From Elizabethkingia miricola (GTDB lineage: Bacteria > Bacteroidota > Bacteroidia > Flavobacteriales > Weeksellaceae), in assembly GCF_001675285.1 (NCBI RefSeq), contig NZ_LSGQ01000033.1:62001-126000 (forward strand): a stretch of DNA of 64,000 bases, written 5' to 3'. Position numbers and translations under genes: made by a program. The stretch's first letter is position 1; each line of letters begins with the position of its first letter. Positions 42,608 to 53,500 of the stretch are shown here, piece after piece. The notes below the pieces were generated by a model. That model ran no database searches, was not told the DNA's origin, and was given only the letters and a program-made list of their open reading frames with translations.

Positions 42608-43306
42608 ATGAATACATCAGAATTTACACTTCGTCTTTTTATTGCATTCGCTTTGGGAGCCAGTATTGGTTTTGAAAGACAGTGGCGTCAGAAAAGTGCA
42701 GGACTACGCACCAACACATTAGTATGTCTTGGATCTGCGGCATTTGTACTGCTTTCTATAAGAATAGGTGGCGATGCTACCGGCAGAATAGCATCTTATA
42801 TCGTTAGTGGCATTGGTTTTTTAGGCGGTGGAGTCATTATGAAAGACGGGCTCACTGTAAGAGGGCTTAATACTGCTGCCACCATCTGGTGTTCGGCTTC
42901 GGTTGGAGCTCTATGTGCAATGGGACTGCCACTTGAAGCGGCTATTACCAGCGGATTTATTATCCTCACTCATTTAATTCTGCGCCCGCTAGGAATAACG
43001 CTTAGTAAAAATATCAATAGCAGAAGCCATTATACCGAATACCTGTTGAGCATTAAATGTAAAACAGAAGTTGAAAACCATGTACGGGTACTCCTTATGC
43101 AGTCCCTAGGTGGCAACGATAAGGTTTTGCTAAAATCCCTTACCAGTGATGACAACGGAACACCTGAAAATGCTATTATCACAGCTGAAGTTCATGCTTC
43201 TGTGCCACAGGACAGCTTCATGGAAAAAACAGCCAGCAGACTTACTATAGAAGACAAAGTAATTAAAGTAAGCTGGGAAATTGTAGGTACCGAAAACGAT
43301 TTATAA
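42608..43306 (+). CDS. mgtC: MgtC/SapB family protein
   Basis: The product has 232 aa. The N-terminal MgtC domain has four to five helices with LFIAFALGASIGFERQWRQKSAGLRTNTLVCLGSA, GIGFLGGGVIMKDGLTVRGLNTAATIWCSASVGA and LILRPLGITLSKN. The soluble C-terminal ~90 residues form an ACT-like domain. It lies 22 bases before mgtA, as in the Salmonella mgtCB operon, where MgtC helps survival in low magnesium. The promoter carries TTCTAA repeats shared with the metal efflux operon. Confidence 0.92.
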   Translation: MNTSEFTLRLFIAFALGASIGFERQWRQKSAGLRTNTLVCLGSAAFVLLSIRIGGDATGRIASYIVSGIGFLGGGVIMKDGLTVRGLNTAATIWCSASVGALCAMGLPLEAAITSGFIILTHLILRPLGITLSKNINSRSHYTEYLLSIKCKTEVENHVRVLLMQSLGGNDKVLLKSLTSDDNGTPENAIITAEVHASVPQDSFMEKTASRLTIEDKVIKVSWEIVGTENDL

Positions 43307-43328
43307 CATTAAAAACAGCATTGAAACA

Positions 43329-46001
43329 ATGTTAAAAAGATCCACAAACAAAAATCTTAATTCAGCAGCACTTGTAAAACTTAAAGAAGCAGCTGTACTG
43401 AATGAAAAGATGGTGTATGCTATGCTGGAAACTTCAGAAGAAGGGCTTAGCGACAACACGGTAAAAGACCGCGTAAAAATTTATGGTAAAAACGAAATTG
43501 CAACGCAGAAGGCTCCTTCATGGTTAAAGCAGTTTGCGCATTCATTTTTCAATCCATTCAATTATATACTGGCCTGTATTGCTATTATTTCGCTATTCAT
43601 TGATGCTATACTAGTCCCTTCCGAAGAGAAAGATTTTAGTACCTGTATTATTATTACCATTATGTTGCTGTTCAGTACAATTCTTAGATTTATTCAGGAA
43701 TTCCGAAGTAACAAAGCTGCAGAAGCCCTGAAAAAAATGGTAAAAACAAGCTGCCTTACTAAGCGGAAATTTAAAGACAGCGAGGAAATAGAAATTGCGG
43801 ATATTGTTCCGGGTGACATTATTTTGCTTTCTGCAGGTGATATGGTACCCGCAGACTGTAGAATTCTAAAAAGCAAAGACCTGTTTATCAGCGAATCTAT
43901 CCTCACTGGTGAAGCTCTTCCTGTAGAGAAAAATGCTTTTGCTATCAAGAATGCCAAAGAGCAAAATCCACTTACCCTTCAGAATATCTGTTTTATGGGA
44001 ACTAATGTGGTAAGCGGCTCCGCCACTGTAGTTGTTACCAATACTGGTATCTTCACTTATTTCGGAAGTATCAGCCGGAATCTTGTTTCCAAGCGGCCTG
44101 AAACTTCTTTCGACATAGGGGTTAACAAAGTAAGCTTCCTTCTTATTCGGTTTATGCTGGTTATGACTCCGGTTATATTCCTGATTAATGGTTTTGTAAA
44201 AGATGACTGGATGCAGGCTTTATTATTTGCAATAGCTGTTGCTGTAGGATTGACTCCGGAAATGCTGCCTATGATTGTTACTGCCAATCTTGCAAAAGGT
44301 GCCGTGAATATGAGCAAAAAGAAAGTCATCGTTAAAAGGCTCAATGCCATCCAGAATATTGGTGCTATGGATATTCTATGCACAGATAAAACCGGAACAC
44401 TCACACTGGACAAAATCGTACTGGAAACCCACCTCAACGTTCGGGGAACAGATGACGATGAAGTACTAAAATGGGCATATCTCAACAGTTTCCATCAAAC
44501 CGGACTTAAAAATCTTTTAGATCAGGCTGTCCTGGATCATGCTGAAGTACATAACCTGATGAAAGCCGATGAGCTGTATATGAAAGTGGATGAAATTCCT
44601 TTTGATTTTGAAAGAAGAAGAATGTCTGTAGTTCTGAATACGTCTAAAGGCAAACATCTGATGATTTCTAAAGGAGCTGTAGAAGAGATGCTTTCTCTGT
44701 GTAAATATGCTTTAGATCCCGGAGACGATCATAGCCTGCATATTGAGAATGATAATATTGTTCCGTTAGATGAGGCAATGAAGCAGAAGATTCTTAAAAT
44801 GTCTGAGAAATTAAATGCTGAAGGGCTTCGTGTTTTACTGGTGGCTATCCGTGAATTTGAAGGAAATCATCCGCTGAACTATTCAGTAGCAGATGAAAAC
44901 AATCTTACTCTTACCGGATTCATCGGGTTCCTGGATCCTGCAAAACCTTCCGCAGAACCTAGTATTAAAGCTTTGCATAAGTTGGGTGTAGAGGTAAAAG
45001 TAATTACCGGAGACAATGATATTGTTGCAAAAAAGATATGCCATGATGTTGGTATTCCTATCAATAATATCATGCTGGGTGAGGAACTGGATCATATTTC
45101 GGATGAAGAACTTAGCAAGAATATGGATCTTTATTCAATTTTTGCTAAAGTAAGTCCGCTGCAGAAGCAACGTATTGTAAAAGTATTAAAATCGAAGGGA
45201 CATACTGTAGGTTTTATGGGAGACGGAATTAATGATGCAGCAGCGATTAAAGAAGCTGATGTCGGAATTTCTGTGGACACCGGAGCAGATATTGCCAAAG
45301 AAAGTGCTGATATTATCCTGTTGGAAAAAGACCTGATGGTACTGCGCAGTGGTGTTATCTATGGCAGAAGGACGTTCGGAAACATTATTAAGTATATTAA
45401 AATGACAGCCAGCAGTAATTTTGGCAATATGTTCAGTATGATTGGAGCAAGTGCTTTTTTACCTTTCTTACCTATGCTTCCGTTACAAATACTTACCCAG
45501 AATCTGCTTTATGATGTTTCACAATCTTCTATTCCGTGGGATACTATGGATAAGGATTTTCTGGAAAAACCTAAAAAATGGGATGCCGGCAGTATCAAGA
45601 AATTTATGTTGTATATAGGTCCTTTAAGTTCTATTTTCGACTATATAACTTTTGCGGTAATGTTCTTTATCTTCAAAGCCAATACTCCGGAACATCAGAG
45701 CCTCTTTCAGACCGGATGGTTTGTAGAAGGTTTATTATCTCAGACTTTGATTGTGCATATTATCAGGACAAAGAAAATACCATTTATCCAAAGCTGGGCT
45801 GCGGCTCCTGTGGTTGCACTTACCAGCCTGATTATGCTTATCGGACTCTCTATTCCGTTTACACCTATAGCCGGATATTTAAAAATGCAGCCATTACCTC
45901 TTTCGTATTTCCCCTATTTACTGGGAATTCTTACCGGGTACTGCATCCTCACCCAGTTGGTAAAACAATGGTTTATTAAAAAGTTCCAGCAATGGTTATA
46001 A
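43329..46001 (+). CDS. mgtA: Magnesium-translocating P-type ATPase
   Basis: The product has 890 aa, the usual length for MgtA/MgtB. The P-type motifs are DKTGTLTLDK with the phosphorylated Asp at 353, the actuator LTGEALPVEK, the nucleotide-domain ISKGAVEEM and the hinge MGDGINDAAAIKEADVGISVDTGADIAKE. The transmembrane motif GLTPEMLPMIVTANLAKGA is typical of magnesium importers. Cotranscription with mgtC supports the Mg2+ assignment. Confidence 0.95.
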   Translation: MLKRSTNKNLNSAALVKLKEAAVLNEKMVYAMLETSEEGLSDNTVKDRVKIYGKNEIATQKAPSWLKQFAHSFFNPFNYILACIAIISLFIDAILVPSEEKDFSTCIIITIMLLFSTILRFIQEFRSNKAAEALKKMVKTSCLTKRKFKDSEEIEIADIVPGDIILLSAGDMVPADCRILKSKDLFISESILTGEALPVEKNAFAIKNAKEQNPLTLQNICFMGTNVVSGSATVVVTNTGIFTYFGSISRNLVSKRPETSFDIGVNKVSFLLIRFMLVMTPVIFLINGFVKDDWMQALLFAIAVAVGLTPEMLPMIVTANLAKGAVNMSKKKVIVKRLNAIQNIGAMDILCTDKTGTLTLDKIVLETHLNVRGTDDDEVLKWAYLNSFHQTGLKNLLDQAVLDHAEVHNLMKADELYMKVDEIPFDFERRRMSVVLNTSKGKHLMISKGAVEEMLSLCKYALDPGDDHSLHIENDNIVPLDEAMKQKILKMSEKLNAEGLRVLLVAIREFEGNHPLNYSVADENNLTLTGFIGFLDPAKPSAEPSIKALHKLGVEVKVITGDNDIVAKKICHDVGIPINNIMLGEELDHISDEELSKNMDLYSIFAKVSPLQKQRIVKVLKSKGHTVGFMGDGINDAAAIKEADVGISVDTGADIAKESADIILLEKDLMVLRSGVIYGRRTFGNIIKYIKMTASSNFGNMFSMIGASAFLPFLPMLPLQILTQNLLYDVSQSSIPWDTMDKDFLEKPKKWDAGSIKKFMLYIGPLSSIFDYITFAVMFFIFKANTPEHQSLFQTGWFVEGLLSQTLIVHIIRTKKIPFIQSWAAAPVVALTSLIMLIGLSIPFTPIAGYLKMQPLPLSYFPYLLGILTGYCILTQLVKQWFIKKFQQWL

Positions 46002-46008
46002 AATAACA

Positions 46009-46085
46009 GGTACATAGAGCTTTTGAAATTCAGACAGAGGTACCTTAACAAGTTTTTCTATGTGTCTATGTGGTTTGATAAAAAC
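46009..46085 (+). repeat. Intergenic palindromic repeat, copy B
   Basis: It begins GTACATAGAG, has AGGTACCT in the middle and ends TCTATGTGTCTATGTGGTTTGATAAAA. It follows the mgtA stop and is a diverged member of the family seen also at 37874, 55918 and 57349. Confidence 0.6.
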
Positions 46086-46145
46086 ATCAAAACCCGATTA
46101 TATAATTAAGTCAACTAAAATTATTTATTTCTTTTCCATATTAAA

Positions 46146-46185
46146 ACAGTCCCCTGCAGTTTTCACTACAGGGGATTGTTTTTGT
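46146..46185. terminator. Two-way terminator between mgtA and the LytTR gene
   Basis: CCCCTG and CAGGGG pair, flanked by ACAGT and ATTGT. The plus strand continues TTTTTGTTTT and the minus strand also has a T-rich tail, so it serves both convergent units. Confidence 0.8.
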
Positions 46186-46199
46186 TTTATATCAATTCT

Positions 46200-46955
46200 T
46201 TAATCATCATTCAGCCATTCCAGAAAATTCTGAACCCTTACTCTGCTCACAATAATTTCATGTGGACATTCAGGTTCAAAATCAATTCCCAACCGGCTGT
46301 TCACAACTTTCTTAATTCCTTTTATAGCCTTAATATTAGCAATGCAATTACGTGATACCCGGAAAAATATATCATCGGAAAGCTGGCCTTCCAACTGGTC
46401 CAGAGTATAGTTGATAATATATCGTTTATCATCGAATGTATGCAGCAACACTACTTTTTCTTCACTGTAGAAATAAGCTATATTTTTTGATTCTGCATAT
46501 AGATAGCCTTCACGTGACTGTACCAGAAAACGGTTTTTCACTTTTTTCATCAGAGAAGATTCAACCATACGGATGCCTATTTCTTCCTGTTCTTTATCAA
46601 AATGAAGATCTTCAAGCTTGGCTATAGCACGTTCCAAATCCTCTTCAGAGACAGGCTTCAGCAAATAGTCTATACTGTTTACTTTAAATGCCTGTATTGC
46701 ATATTCATCGTAAGCTGTTGTAAAAATAATGGGTACCTCAACTTTTATATGATTGAAAATTTCAAAACAGCTGCCATCCGATAAGCTTATATCCATCAGG
46801 ATAAAATCGGGTTTACTCTGTTGCAGAAATTCAATAGATTCCAACACACTTTGTGTTCTTCCCAGCAATATATACTCCGGACGAAGCTTATCCATCATTC
46901 TCTTTAACTCGGAAAAAGCCAATCGCTCGTCTTCAACAATTAAGTATTTTTTCAT
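46200..46955 (-). CDS. LytTR response regulator
   Basis: The product has 251 aa. The receiver has EDE at 8-10, phosphoacceptor Asp55 (FILMDISLSDG) and Lys in YLLKPVSEEDL. The C-terminal LytTR DNA-binding domain shows RFLVQSREGYLYAESKNIAYFYSEEK, YTLDQLEGQLSDDIFFRVSRNCIANI and VVNSRLGIDF. Its ATG overlaps the kinase stop by four bases. It is the last gene of a three-gene unit. It is an alternative candidate for the TTCTAA arrays that flank this locus on both sides, though LytTR sites usually have longer spacing. Confidence 0.93.
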   Translation of the reverse strand: MKKYLIVEDERLAFSELKRMMDKLRPEYILLGRTQSVLESIEFLQQSKPDFILMDISLSDGSCFEIFNHIKVEVPIIFTTAYDEYAIQAFKVNSIDYLLKPVSEEDLERAIAKLEDLHFDKEQEEIGIRMVESSLMKKVKNRFLVQSREGYLYAESKNIAYFYSEEKVVLLHTFDDKRYIINYTLDQLEGQLSDDIFFRVSRNCIANIKAIKGIKKVVNSRLGIDFEPECPHEIIVSRVRVQNFLEWLNDD

Positions 46956-47986
46956 TCTACGAATGGTATTTTAACTACAAAAAAATTATCTTTCTCTTCT
47001 ATCATAAGCTTTTTTTGGTGACGATCGTACTGGGTATCCAGAAAAGAAAGTCCTATTCCCTCTCCTTTAGGAACATCATTCCGTAAAGATATTTTGTTTC
47101 TGAATGCAATACCATTATCATCTATGGCAATATAAATAAGCAAAGGATCTGCGGCTGAACTTACATTATGTTTGAATGCATTTTCCAGAAGAAGCTGAAA
47201 ACTAAAGGAAATAATCTTGCGATTTTCCCATTGTTCAAAAGAATCAATCTCTATTCTGAAGCCATTTTCAAATCTTATTTCCATCAGAAAAAGATATTGC
47301 TTAAAAAAATGCATTTCCTCTTTCAGGGTACTCAGTGGCTTTTTACTTACTGACAGTACCTGCCGGTATACCTGAGATAGCGCTTTGGTGTATTTATTCG
47401 CCTGGTCCTGATTCTCGTATATAAGTGATGATAACACATTAAGAGAGTTGAAAAGAAAATGTGGATTCACCTGCGCACGCAAAGCATTGTACTGGTACAT
47501 CAGCATATCCCGTTTTGATTTTTCCGAAGCTTTAATCGCTCTGCGTTCAGCCTGAAAATAGAATAATAAATCAATAATCAGAAGAATGGGAAGATTTGCA
47601 GTAATATTCAGTATCAATCCTGTTTTATAGGATAAAGACTGCCGAATTCCTACATCCAATACCTGAGTAACAATAAAATTAAACGCCATATTCAAAAGAA
47701 TACATAACAGGATATTACTTAAAAACAATGAAGAAGCATGTCTGTATAAGCTACTGTGTAAGGGAATAATCTCGTTGATAAATTTTATCAGTAAATAATC
47801 CAGAAAAGTCATCATGAGTACAATTGGATATATAATTGCAAACTGTAGCAGAAAATGATCCCACATAATGTTCTTAGACAGGATACTGCTTTTCATGATG
47901 GTATTGAAGAAAAAGATCTGATAAACGGTATAAATAGTAGTTACAATAAAATAGCAGGCAATAACTACATATTTTTTATTTTTCAT
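46952..47986 (-). CDS. LytS/YehU-type sensor histidine kinase
   Basis: I chose the ATG at 47986 (MKNKKYVVIACYF), which has AGGA just upstream; a longer start lies at 48019. The product of about 344 aa has four hydrophobic helices followed by the His_kinase (PF06580-type) domain with YNALRAQVNPHFLFNSLNVLSSLI, whose His is the expected phosphosite, and a degenerate HATPase end with LLLENAFKHNVSS and GEGIGLSFLDTQYD. It partners the LytTR regulator through an ATGA overlap. Confidence 0.92.
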   Translation of the reverse strand: MKNKKYVVIACYFIVTTIYTVYQIFFFNTIMKSSILSKNIMWDHFLLQFAIIYPIVLMMTFLDYLLIKFINEIIPLHSSLYRHASSLFLSNILLCILLNMAFNFIVTQVLDVGIRQSLSYKTGLILNITANLPILLIIDLLFYFQAERRAIKASEKSKRDMLMYQYNALRAQVNPHFLFNSLNVLSSLIYENQDQANKYTKALSQVYRQVLSVSKKPLSTLKEEMHFFKQYLFLMEIRFENGFRIEIDSFEQWENRKIISFSFQLLLENAFKHNVSSAADPLLIYIAIDDNGIAFRNKISLRNDVPKGEGIGLSFLDTQYDRHQKKLMIEEKDNFFVVKIPFVE

Positions 47987-48090
47987 TTCCTGATCCCGGA
48001 ATATTTCGGAGAAAACCATATTCGATATTCTGTGTGTAATCGTATTACAGATTGGTTTTTATTGTTCTTTTTACCAAAGGCTAATGTAAT

Positions 48091-48999
48091 CTATTTTTGC
48101 TTTCTGTCGAAGTTATATTTAATACCGGCAGAAATATAAAATGACGGATCAAAAGTTGCACCTCCCCATTTCAGAAACTGTTCAGGTTCACGGTCTCTAT
48201 AGCGGTCTGTGCGTCCGAAATTAGTACCAAAAGTACCGCTTATTGCCCAATTATTAATTCTGTATTCAGGTTCCAGTCCCATACTTACATAGTGATGATC
48301 AAAGTATTTCTTTTTACCATCTATTTTATCAGGCGCAAAGAAAAACTTAGGACGGTTAACTATTCTTAAAGCAAATGCATCGTTAAATCGGTAGCCTATA
48401 GAAAATCTCGGATTATAACTTAGTTCTGCATGATATTCCATGCCTGACTTTTCTTCATTATGATACACAAAATACGGCACGGGAATAAGCATTGGTTTAT
48501 CAAAAGCATTATTTCCCACAATTGCTATTCCCGCTTTTATTTTCGGTCTTACCTCCCATATGAATGCTGAATAAACATTGATAATAATATTATCCTTATC
48601 CAGTTTTTTAAGGTTTGTGTCTGTCGTATACAGGCCTGCAGAAATTCCTCCTACAAAGGTGAGCTTCTGGTGTATAGGTGTCATGTATAATACACCCAAA
48701 TCTGCCGATCCTATTTCTTTTGGTAAAGCCTCTGCAGCTACACCTTCATTACTAAAAGACGTATAAGAAGCATTCAGTGTCGCCGCCCATATTTTGGGCT
48801 GGGGATAAGCTGTAGGCTGTACACTAACGGGAATAGTGGCTGTAAACGAAGTTGTAAATGCAGCGCTCTTACCACCTGTTTTATCCCCACTATCATTAAT
48901 AAGTTTTTGCTTCGGCAGGTATTCAGACCTTAGTTCTATCTGTGCATAAGAATAAACCGCTTGGAACAAAGCTGCTATTATAATCCATTTTTTTCTCAT
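48091..48999 (-). CDS. Outer-membrane barrel protein, DUF6268-like
   Basis: I set the start at 48999 (MRKKWIIIAALFQAVYSYAQ), which gives a clean signal peptide; the frame is open 21 codons further. The 302-aa product is beta-rich: WAATLNASYTSFS, GSADLGVLYMTP, FVGGISAGLYTT, IKAGIAIVGNNAF and FYISAGIKYNF at the end, the layout of DUF6268. It is upstream of the LytTR kinase-regulator pair by 72-105 bases and probably in the same unit. It may be a sensor accessory or a target of the system. Confidence 0.75.
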   Translation of the reverse strand: MRKKWIIIAALFQAVYSYAQIELRSEYLPKQKLINDSGDKTGGKSAAFTTSFTATIPVSVQPTAYPQPKIWAATLNASYTSFSNEGVAAEALPKEIGSADLGVLYMTPIHQKLTFVGGISAGLYTTDTNLKKLDKDNIIINVYSAFIWEVRPKIKAGIAIVGNNAFDKPMLIPVPYFVYHNEEKSGMEYHAELSYNPRFSIGYRFNDAFALRIVNRPKFFFAPDKIDGKKKYFDHHYVSMGLEPEYRINNWAISGTFGTNFGRTDRYRDREPEQFLKWGGATFDPSFYISAGIKYNFDRKQK

Positions 49000-49151
49000 T
49001 ACTTTTTCATTTGAAAGCACAAAGAAAATACATGAAACACATAACAATTTAACAATCAACAATGTAAATGACAGAAGAGCAAAAATAGCAGATGAACTTT
49101 ATTATTCCGGGGATGAATTTTCAGTTCTAAATTATTTATGTGAATCTGAAT

Positions 49152-49221
49152 TTCTAATAGTTTTCTAATAGTATTCTAAAGCTTTTCTAACAGCGTATTC
49201 TAAGTGATGAAAATACCTTTG
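49152..49221 (+). promoter_or_regulatory. Four TTCTAA repeats in 11-bp register plus TACCTTTG (czcB promoter)
   Basis: TTCTAA occurs at 49152, 49163, 49174 and 49185, 11 bases apart, with a fifth out of register at 49198. TACCTTTG lies at 49214, again 29 bases after the start of the fourth repeat. The array and spacing are the same as at 42432-42501. Confidence 0.75.
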
Positions 49222-49318
49222 CAACAGCGAAAAAAAGACTATCTTAGTTACATCTGAAGGGATAGTGCTGAAGCTAAAAAACAAAAAATTTATCTATTGT
49301 TACAAATAACTACTATAT

Positions 49319-50422
49319 ATGAGAAGAACAGTACTAGCAATGGCACTTTTGGTGTTCGTTATCTCTTGCAAAGACTCTAAAAGTGAAGCGCCTCAGGATC
49401 AGGATCTCATCATTAAAGGTGATAATGTTATCGTTCCGGAAAGCAATCCTGTCTTCAGAAAAATTAAAACCGAAACAGTTTCCGAACAGGAACATAGCGA
49501 CGGTGTTGTTTCTGCAGGTACAATTCAGGCTATTCCAAATCATTATGCGGAAATCGCAAGCCCTTTTTCGGGAAGAATAACCAAATCTTTTGTCCGCCTC
49601 GGGCAGAACGTTTCCGCCGGAAGTCCTATTTTCGAGATTCTTTCATCTGATTATTTTTCAGTTCAGAAGGACTATACCGATGCTGTAAACGATGTCCAGC
49701 TCGCAGAAAAAAATTACCGCAGACAGCAGGATCTTGTAAAACATGGTGTTGGAATTCAGAAAGAGCTCGACGAAGCTGAAACAGATTTCAAAAACAAAAA
49801 GACATCTCTTTCCAATGCTTCTTCTGCACTAAAGGTTTATAACAGCAAAGGCGGTGGTTTAGGCAGCCCCCTTATTGTAAGATCACCTATTAACGGTGAG
49901 GTTATTTCTAACCAGATTGTAAATGGTCAGTTTCTGAAAGGAGATGCAGATCCGGTTGTCATTATTGCTGAATTATCCAAAGTATGGATTACCGGGGAAG
50001 TAAAAGAAAAAGACATACGTTTCGTAAGTACCGGAGACCGCGTTTCGGTAAAAGTAGGTGCTTATCCGGACAGAAATATTACCGGCAAAGTCTATCACGT
50101 TAACGAGATTGTGGATGAGGCAACCCGAAGCGTAAAAGTATTAATTGAGTGTGATAATCCTGACAGAAAACTAAAGCCCGGAATGTACGCTACAGTTAAT
50201 TTTTCCACAGCACCTGTTAATTCCATTATGATTCCGGTTACTGCTTTGATGCAAAAAGACAGCTCTCAGTATGTATGGATAAAAACCGGGAAAAATCAGT
50301 TTGCCAAACGTTCGGTCACAGTAGGAGAAACAGATCAGAAACTGGTAAGAGTTACTTCCGGTCTACAGTCTGGTGACGTCATTATGACTGAAGGCGGAAT
50401 CTATATGCTGGACGCAAAATAA
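49319..50422 (+). CDS. czcB: RND efflux periplasmic adaptor (CzcB-like)
   Basis: The product has 367 aa, a lipoprotein signal ending VISC (Cys17) and the membrane-fusion fold: barrel-sandwich part with EIASPFSGRITKSFVRLGQNVSAGSPIFEI, a coiled-coil hairpin (DYTDAVNDVQLAEKNYRRQQDLVKHGVGIQKELDEAE), and the second lipoyl half LIVRSPINGEVISNQIVNGQF. It links the inner-membrane pump with the outer-membrane channel. It is the first gene of a B-A-C ordered operon. Confidence 0.92.
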   Translation: MRRTVLAMALLVFVISCKDSKSEAPQDQDLIIKGDNVIVPESNPVFRKIKTETVSEQEHSDGVVSAGTIQAIPNHYAEIASPFSGRITKSFVRLGQNVSAGSPIFEILSSDYFSVQKDYTDAVNDVQLAEKNYRRQQDLVKHGVGIQKELDEAETDFKNKKTSLSNASSALKVYNSKGGGLGSPLIVRSPINGEVISNQIVNGQFLKGDADPVVIIAELSKVWITGEVKEKDIRFVSTGDRVSVKVGAYPDRNITGKVYHVNEIVDEATRSVKVLIECDNPDRKLKPGMYATVNFSTAPVNSIMIPVTALMQKDSSQYVWIKTGKNQFAKRSVTVGETDQKLVRVTSGLQSGDVIMTEGGIYMLDAK

Positions 50423-50536
50423 TCTATAACATTTTTATCATGAGACTATTTTCAGTTTTCACAATCTGGTTGTGAATACATGAATGGTGAATAGTCAATT
50501 TAAGGTCCTGCAGGATCAGGTACAAAAATTAAAAAC

Positions 50537-53500
50537 ATGAAACAATTACTGACACTCTCTATACAGAAGAGATGGCTGATGCTGGCACTCTTCCTTTTAC
50601 TGGGATTCTTCGGATATTACTCCTGGACCAAACTATCTGTAGAAGCTTACCCTGATATCGCTGATGTTACCTCTCAGGTTGTAACACAGGTTCCGGGGCT
50701 GGCTGCTGAAGAGGTAGAACAACAAATTACCATCCCTTTGGAAAGATCTCTGAACGGACTTCCCGGAATGCACGTTATGCGAAGTAAAAGTACTTTCGGA
50801 CTTTCCATTATCACTATAGTTTTCGAAGACGGTGTGGACGATTACTGGGCAAGACAGCGAATCCAGGAACGACTATCCGAAGTCAATCTTCCTTACGGAG
50901 CCCAACCGGGACTCGATCCGCTCACCTCTCCTATCGGGGAAGTTTACAGATACATTATTGAAAGCAATAATCATAGTCTGCGCGAACTTACAGACCTCCA
51001 AAACTTTGTTATTATTCCGCGGATCAAACAGGTTTCCGGAATCGCAGATGTAACGAACTTTGGCGGAATTACAACACAGTTTCAGATAGAACTGGATCCT
51101 CACAAACTCGAACAATACGGATTGTCTCTTTCCGAAGTGACTGAAACGATTTCCAAAAACAATGTAAGTGCCGGCGGAAGTATGCTTCCACGTGGTGACC
51201 TCTCTTATGTTATCCGGGGTATTGGTCTGGTAAAAGACCTGAATGATCTTGGAAAGATTGTTGTAAAAACAGAAAATGGTGTTCCTGTTTTCCTGAACGA
51301 TGTGGGAACTCTGAAATATGGCAACCTTGAAAGAAAAGGAATTCTGGGATATAGCGATAAAAAACGCAACTATTCCGAGAGTGTGGAGGGTATTGTACTT
51401 TTACTAAGAGGTCAGAATCCTTCGCAGGTATTGGAAGGTGTTCATCAGGCCGTTGACGAACTGAACAATGAAACCCTTCCGCCAGGAGTGAGAATACACC
51501 CTTTCCTAGACAGAACAGATTTGGTAAAAACCACACTTAATACTGTATCTCATACTTTAACTGAAGGAATTGTACTCGTAATTATTGTACTTATCATATT
51601 CCTTGGAAGCTGGAGAGGGGCCTTACTCGTTGCGATTACAATTCCGCTTTCATTATTATTTGCATTTATTTTAATGCACTTCACCAATATTCCGGCTAAC
51701 CTTCTTTCGTTGGGAGCTATAGATTTCGGTATTATTGTAGACGGCGCCATCGTAATGCTGGAAACCATTCTGAAGAAAAGAGAAGATGATCCGGATGAAG
51801 AACTGGAAGAGAAGAGCATTACTAAAAGAGTAATAGAAGTTGCCAAGCCTATTTTCTTCTCAACAATCATTATTATCACCGCTTATTTGCCGCTATTCGC
51901 ATTTGAAAGAGTAGAGAAAAAACTATTTACACCAATGGCATTTACAGTAGGTTATGCACTTTTTGGTGCATTAGCAGTAGCTCTTCTTCTTATTCCGGGG
52001 CTGGCTTATGTTATCTACCGGAAACCACAAAAGCTTTACCATAATAAATGGCTGGAAAAAATAAGTACTGCCTACGGAAAGAGAATTGAAAAAATTATGC
52101 AGGCTCCTAAAAAGGTTATCTTACCGGTCAGCATTGTTCTGGCAACTGCCGGAGTATTATCCTATACGGTTGGAAAAGACTTCCTTCCGGAATTGGATGA
52201 AGGTTCCATTTGGCTGCAAGTACAATTACCTCCGGGGATATCTTTAGCAAAAGCAAAAGAAATGAGCGATACTCTGCGTGCCAGAACGCTGAAACATCCC
52301 GAAATTACTTATATGATGGTTCAGGCGGGACGAAATGACGATGGTACCGATCCATGGACAGCTTCTCACTTCGAAGTTTCTGTAGGAATAAAACCTTATA
52401 AAGAATGGCCTAAGGGAAAAACTAAAGCTGATCTTATTCAGGAACTAGCAAAAGATTATAAAGATATGCCAGGCTTTACCGTTGGTTTCTCTCAACCGAT
52501 GATAGATGGTGTAATGGACAAAATATCCGGTGCACACAGTGAACTTGTTGTAAAAGTTTATGGTGATGATTTTAAAGAAACCAGAAGAATTGCTGAAAAT
52601 GTATTATCCACTTTGGACAAGACACCGGGTTCTGCCGATTTAGCAATCGACCAGGAACCGCCTTTACCTCAGCTGCAGATTATTGCAGACCGTGATAAAA
52701 TTGCCCAATACGGACTAAACGTATCGGATGTAGCAGATCTTATTGAAGTAGCATTAGGTGGAAAGGCTATATCCCAAATATTCATCGGCAATAAAGTATA
52801 TGATATTTCATGTCGTTATACCGAGGACAGCCGTGATACTCCGGATAAAATCGGTAATCTGATGCTAACCTCGGCTTCAGGAGCTAAAATTCCTTTGTCT
52901 CAGGTTGCTGAAGTAAAATTGAGTACCGGAGAAAGTACTATTACACGAGAGATGAACAAACGCCACCTAACGGTAAAACTGAACCTTAGAGGCCGTGACC
53001 TTTCTTCCTTCCTGAAAGAGGCACAGGCTAAAATCGAAAAGGATATTAAGTACGACCACGAAAAATATCATATTAAGTGGGGTGGCCAGTTTGAGAACCA
53101 AAACAGAGCTTATTCAAGGTTAGCATTCATTGTTCCGCTGGCATTGGCTATTATGTTCCTGTTATTATATGGTGCCTTCGGAGATTTCAAACAGGCATTG
53201 GTTCTTATGTCTATTGTTCCACTGGCCTTATTCGGCGGTATGTTGGCACTTAATATCCGCGGAATGTCACTCAATGTATCGTCCGCTGTAGGTTTCATTG
53301 CCTTATTTGGGGTAGCTATTCAGAACGGTGTTATTATGATCTCACATATCAACGATCTACGAAAGAAAGGACATGAACTGAAAGAATCCGTGATTAAAGG
53401 AGCACGGGACCGTTTCAGACCAGTATTAATGACAGCTACCGTTGCGGTAATCGGATTATTCCCGGCATCTATGGCCACAGGAATCGGATCGGATGTACAA

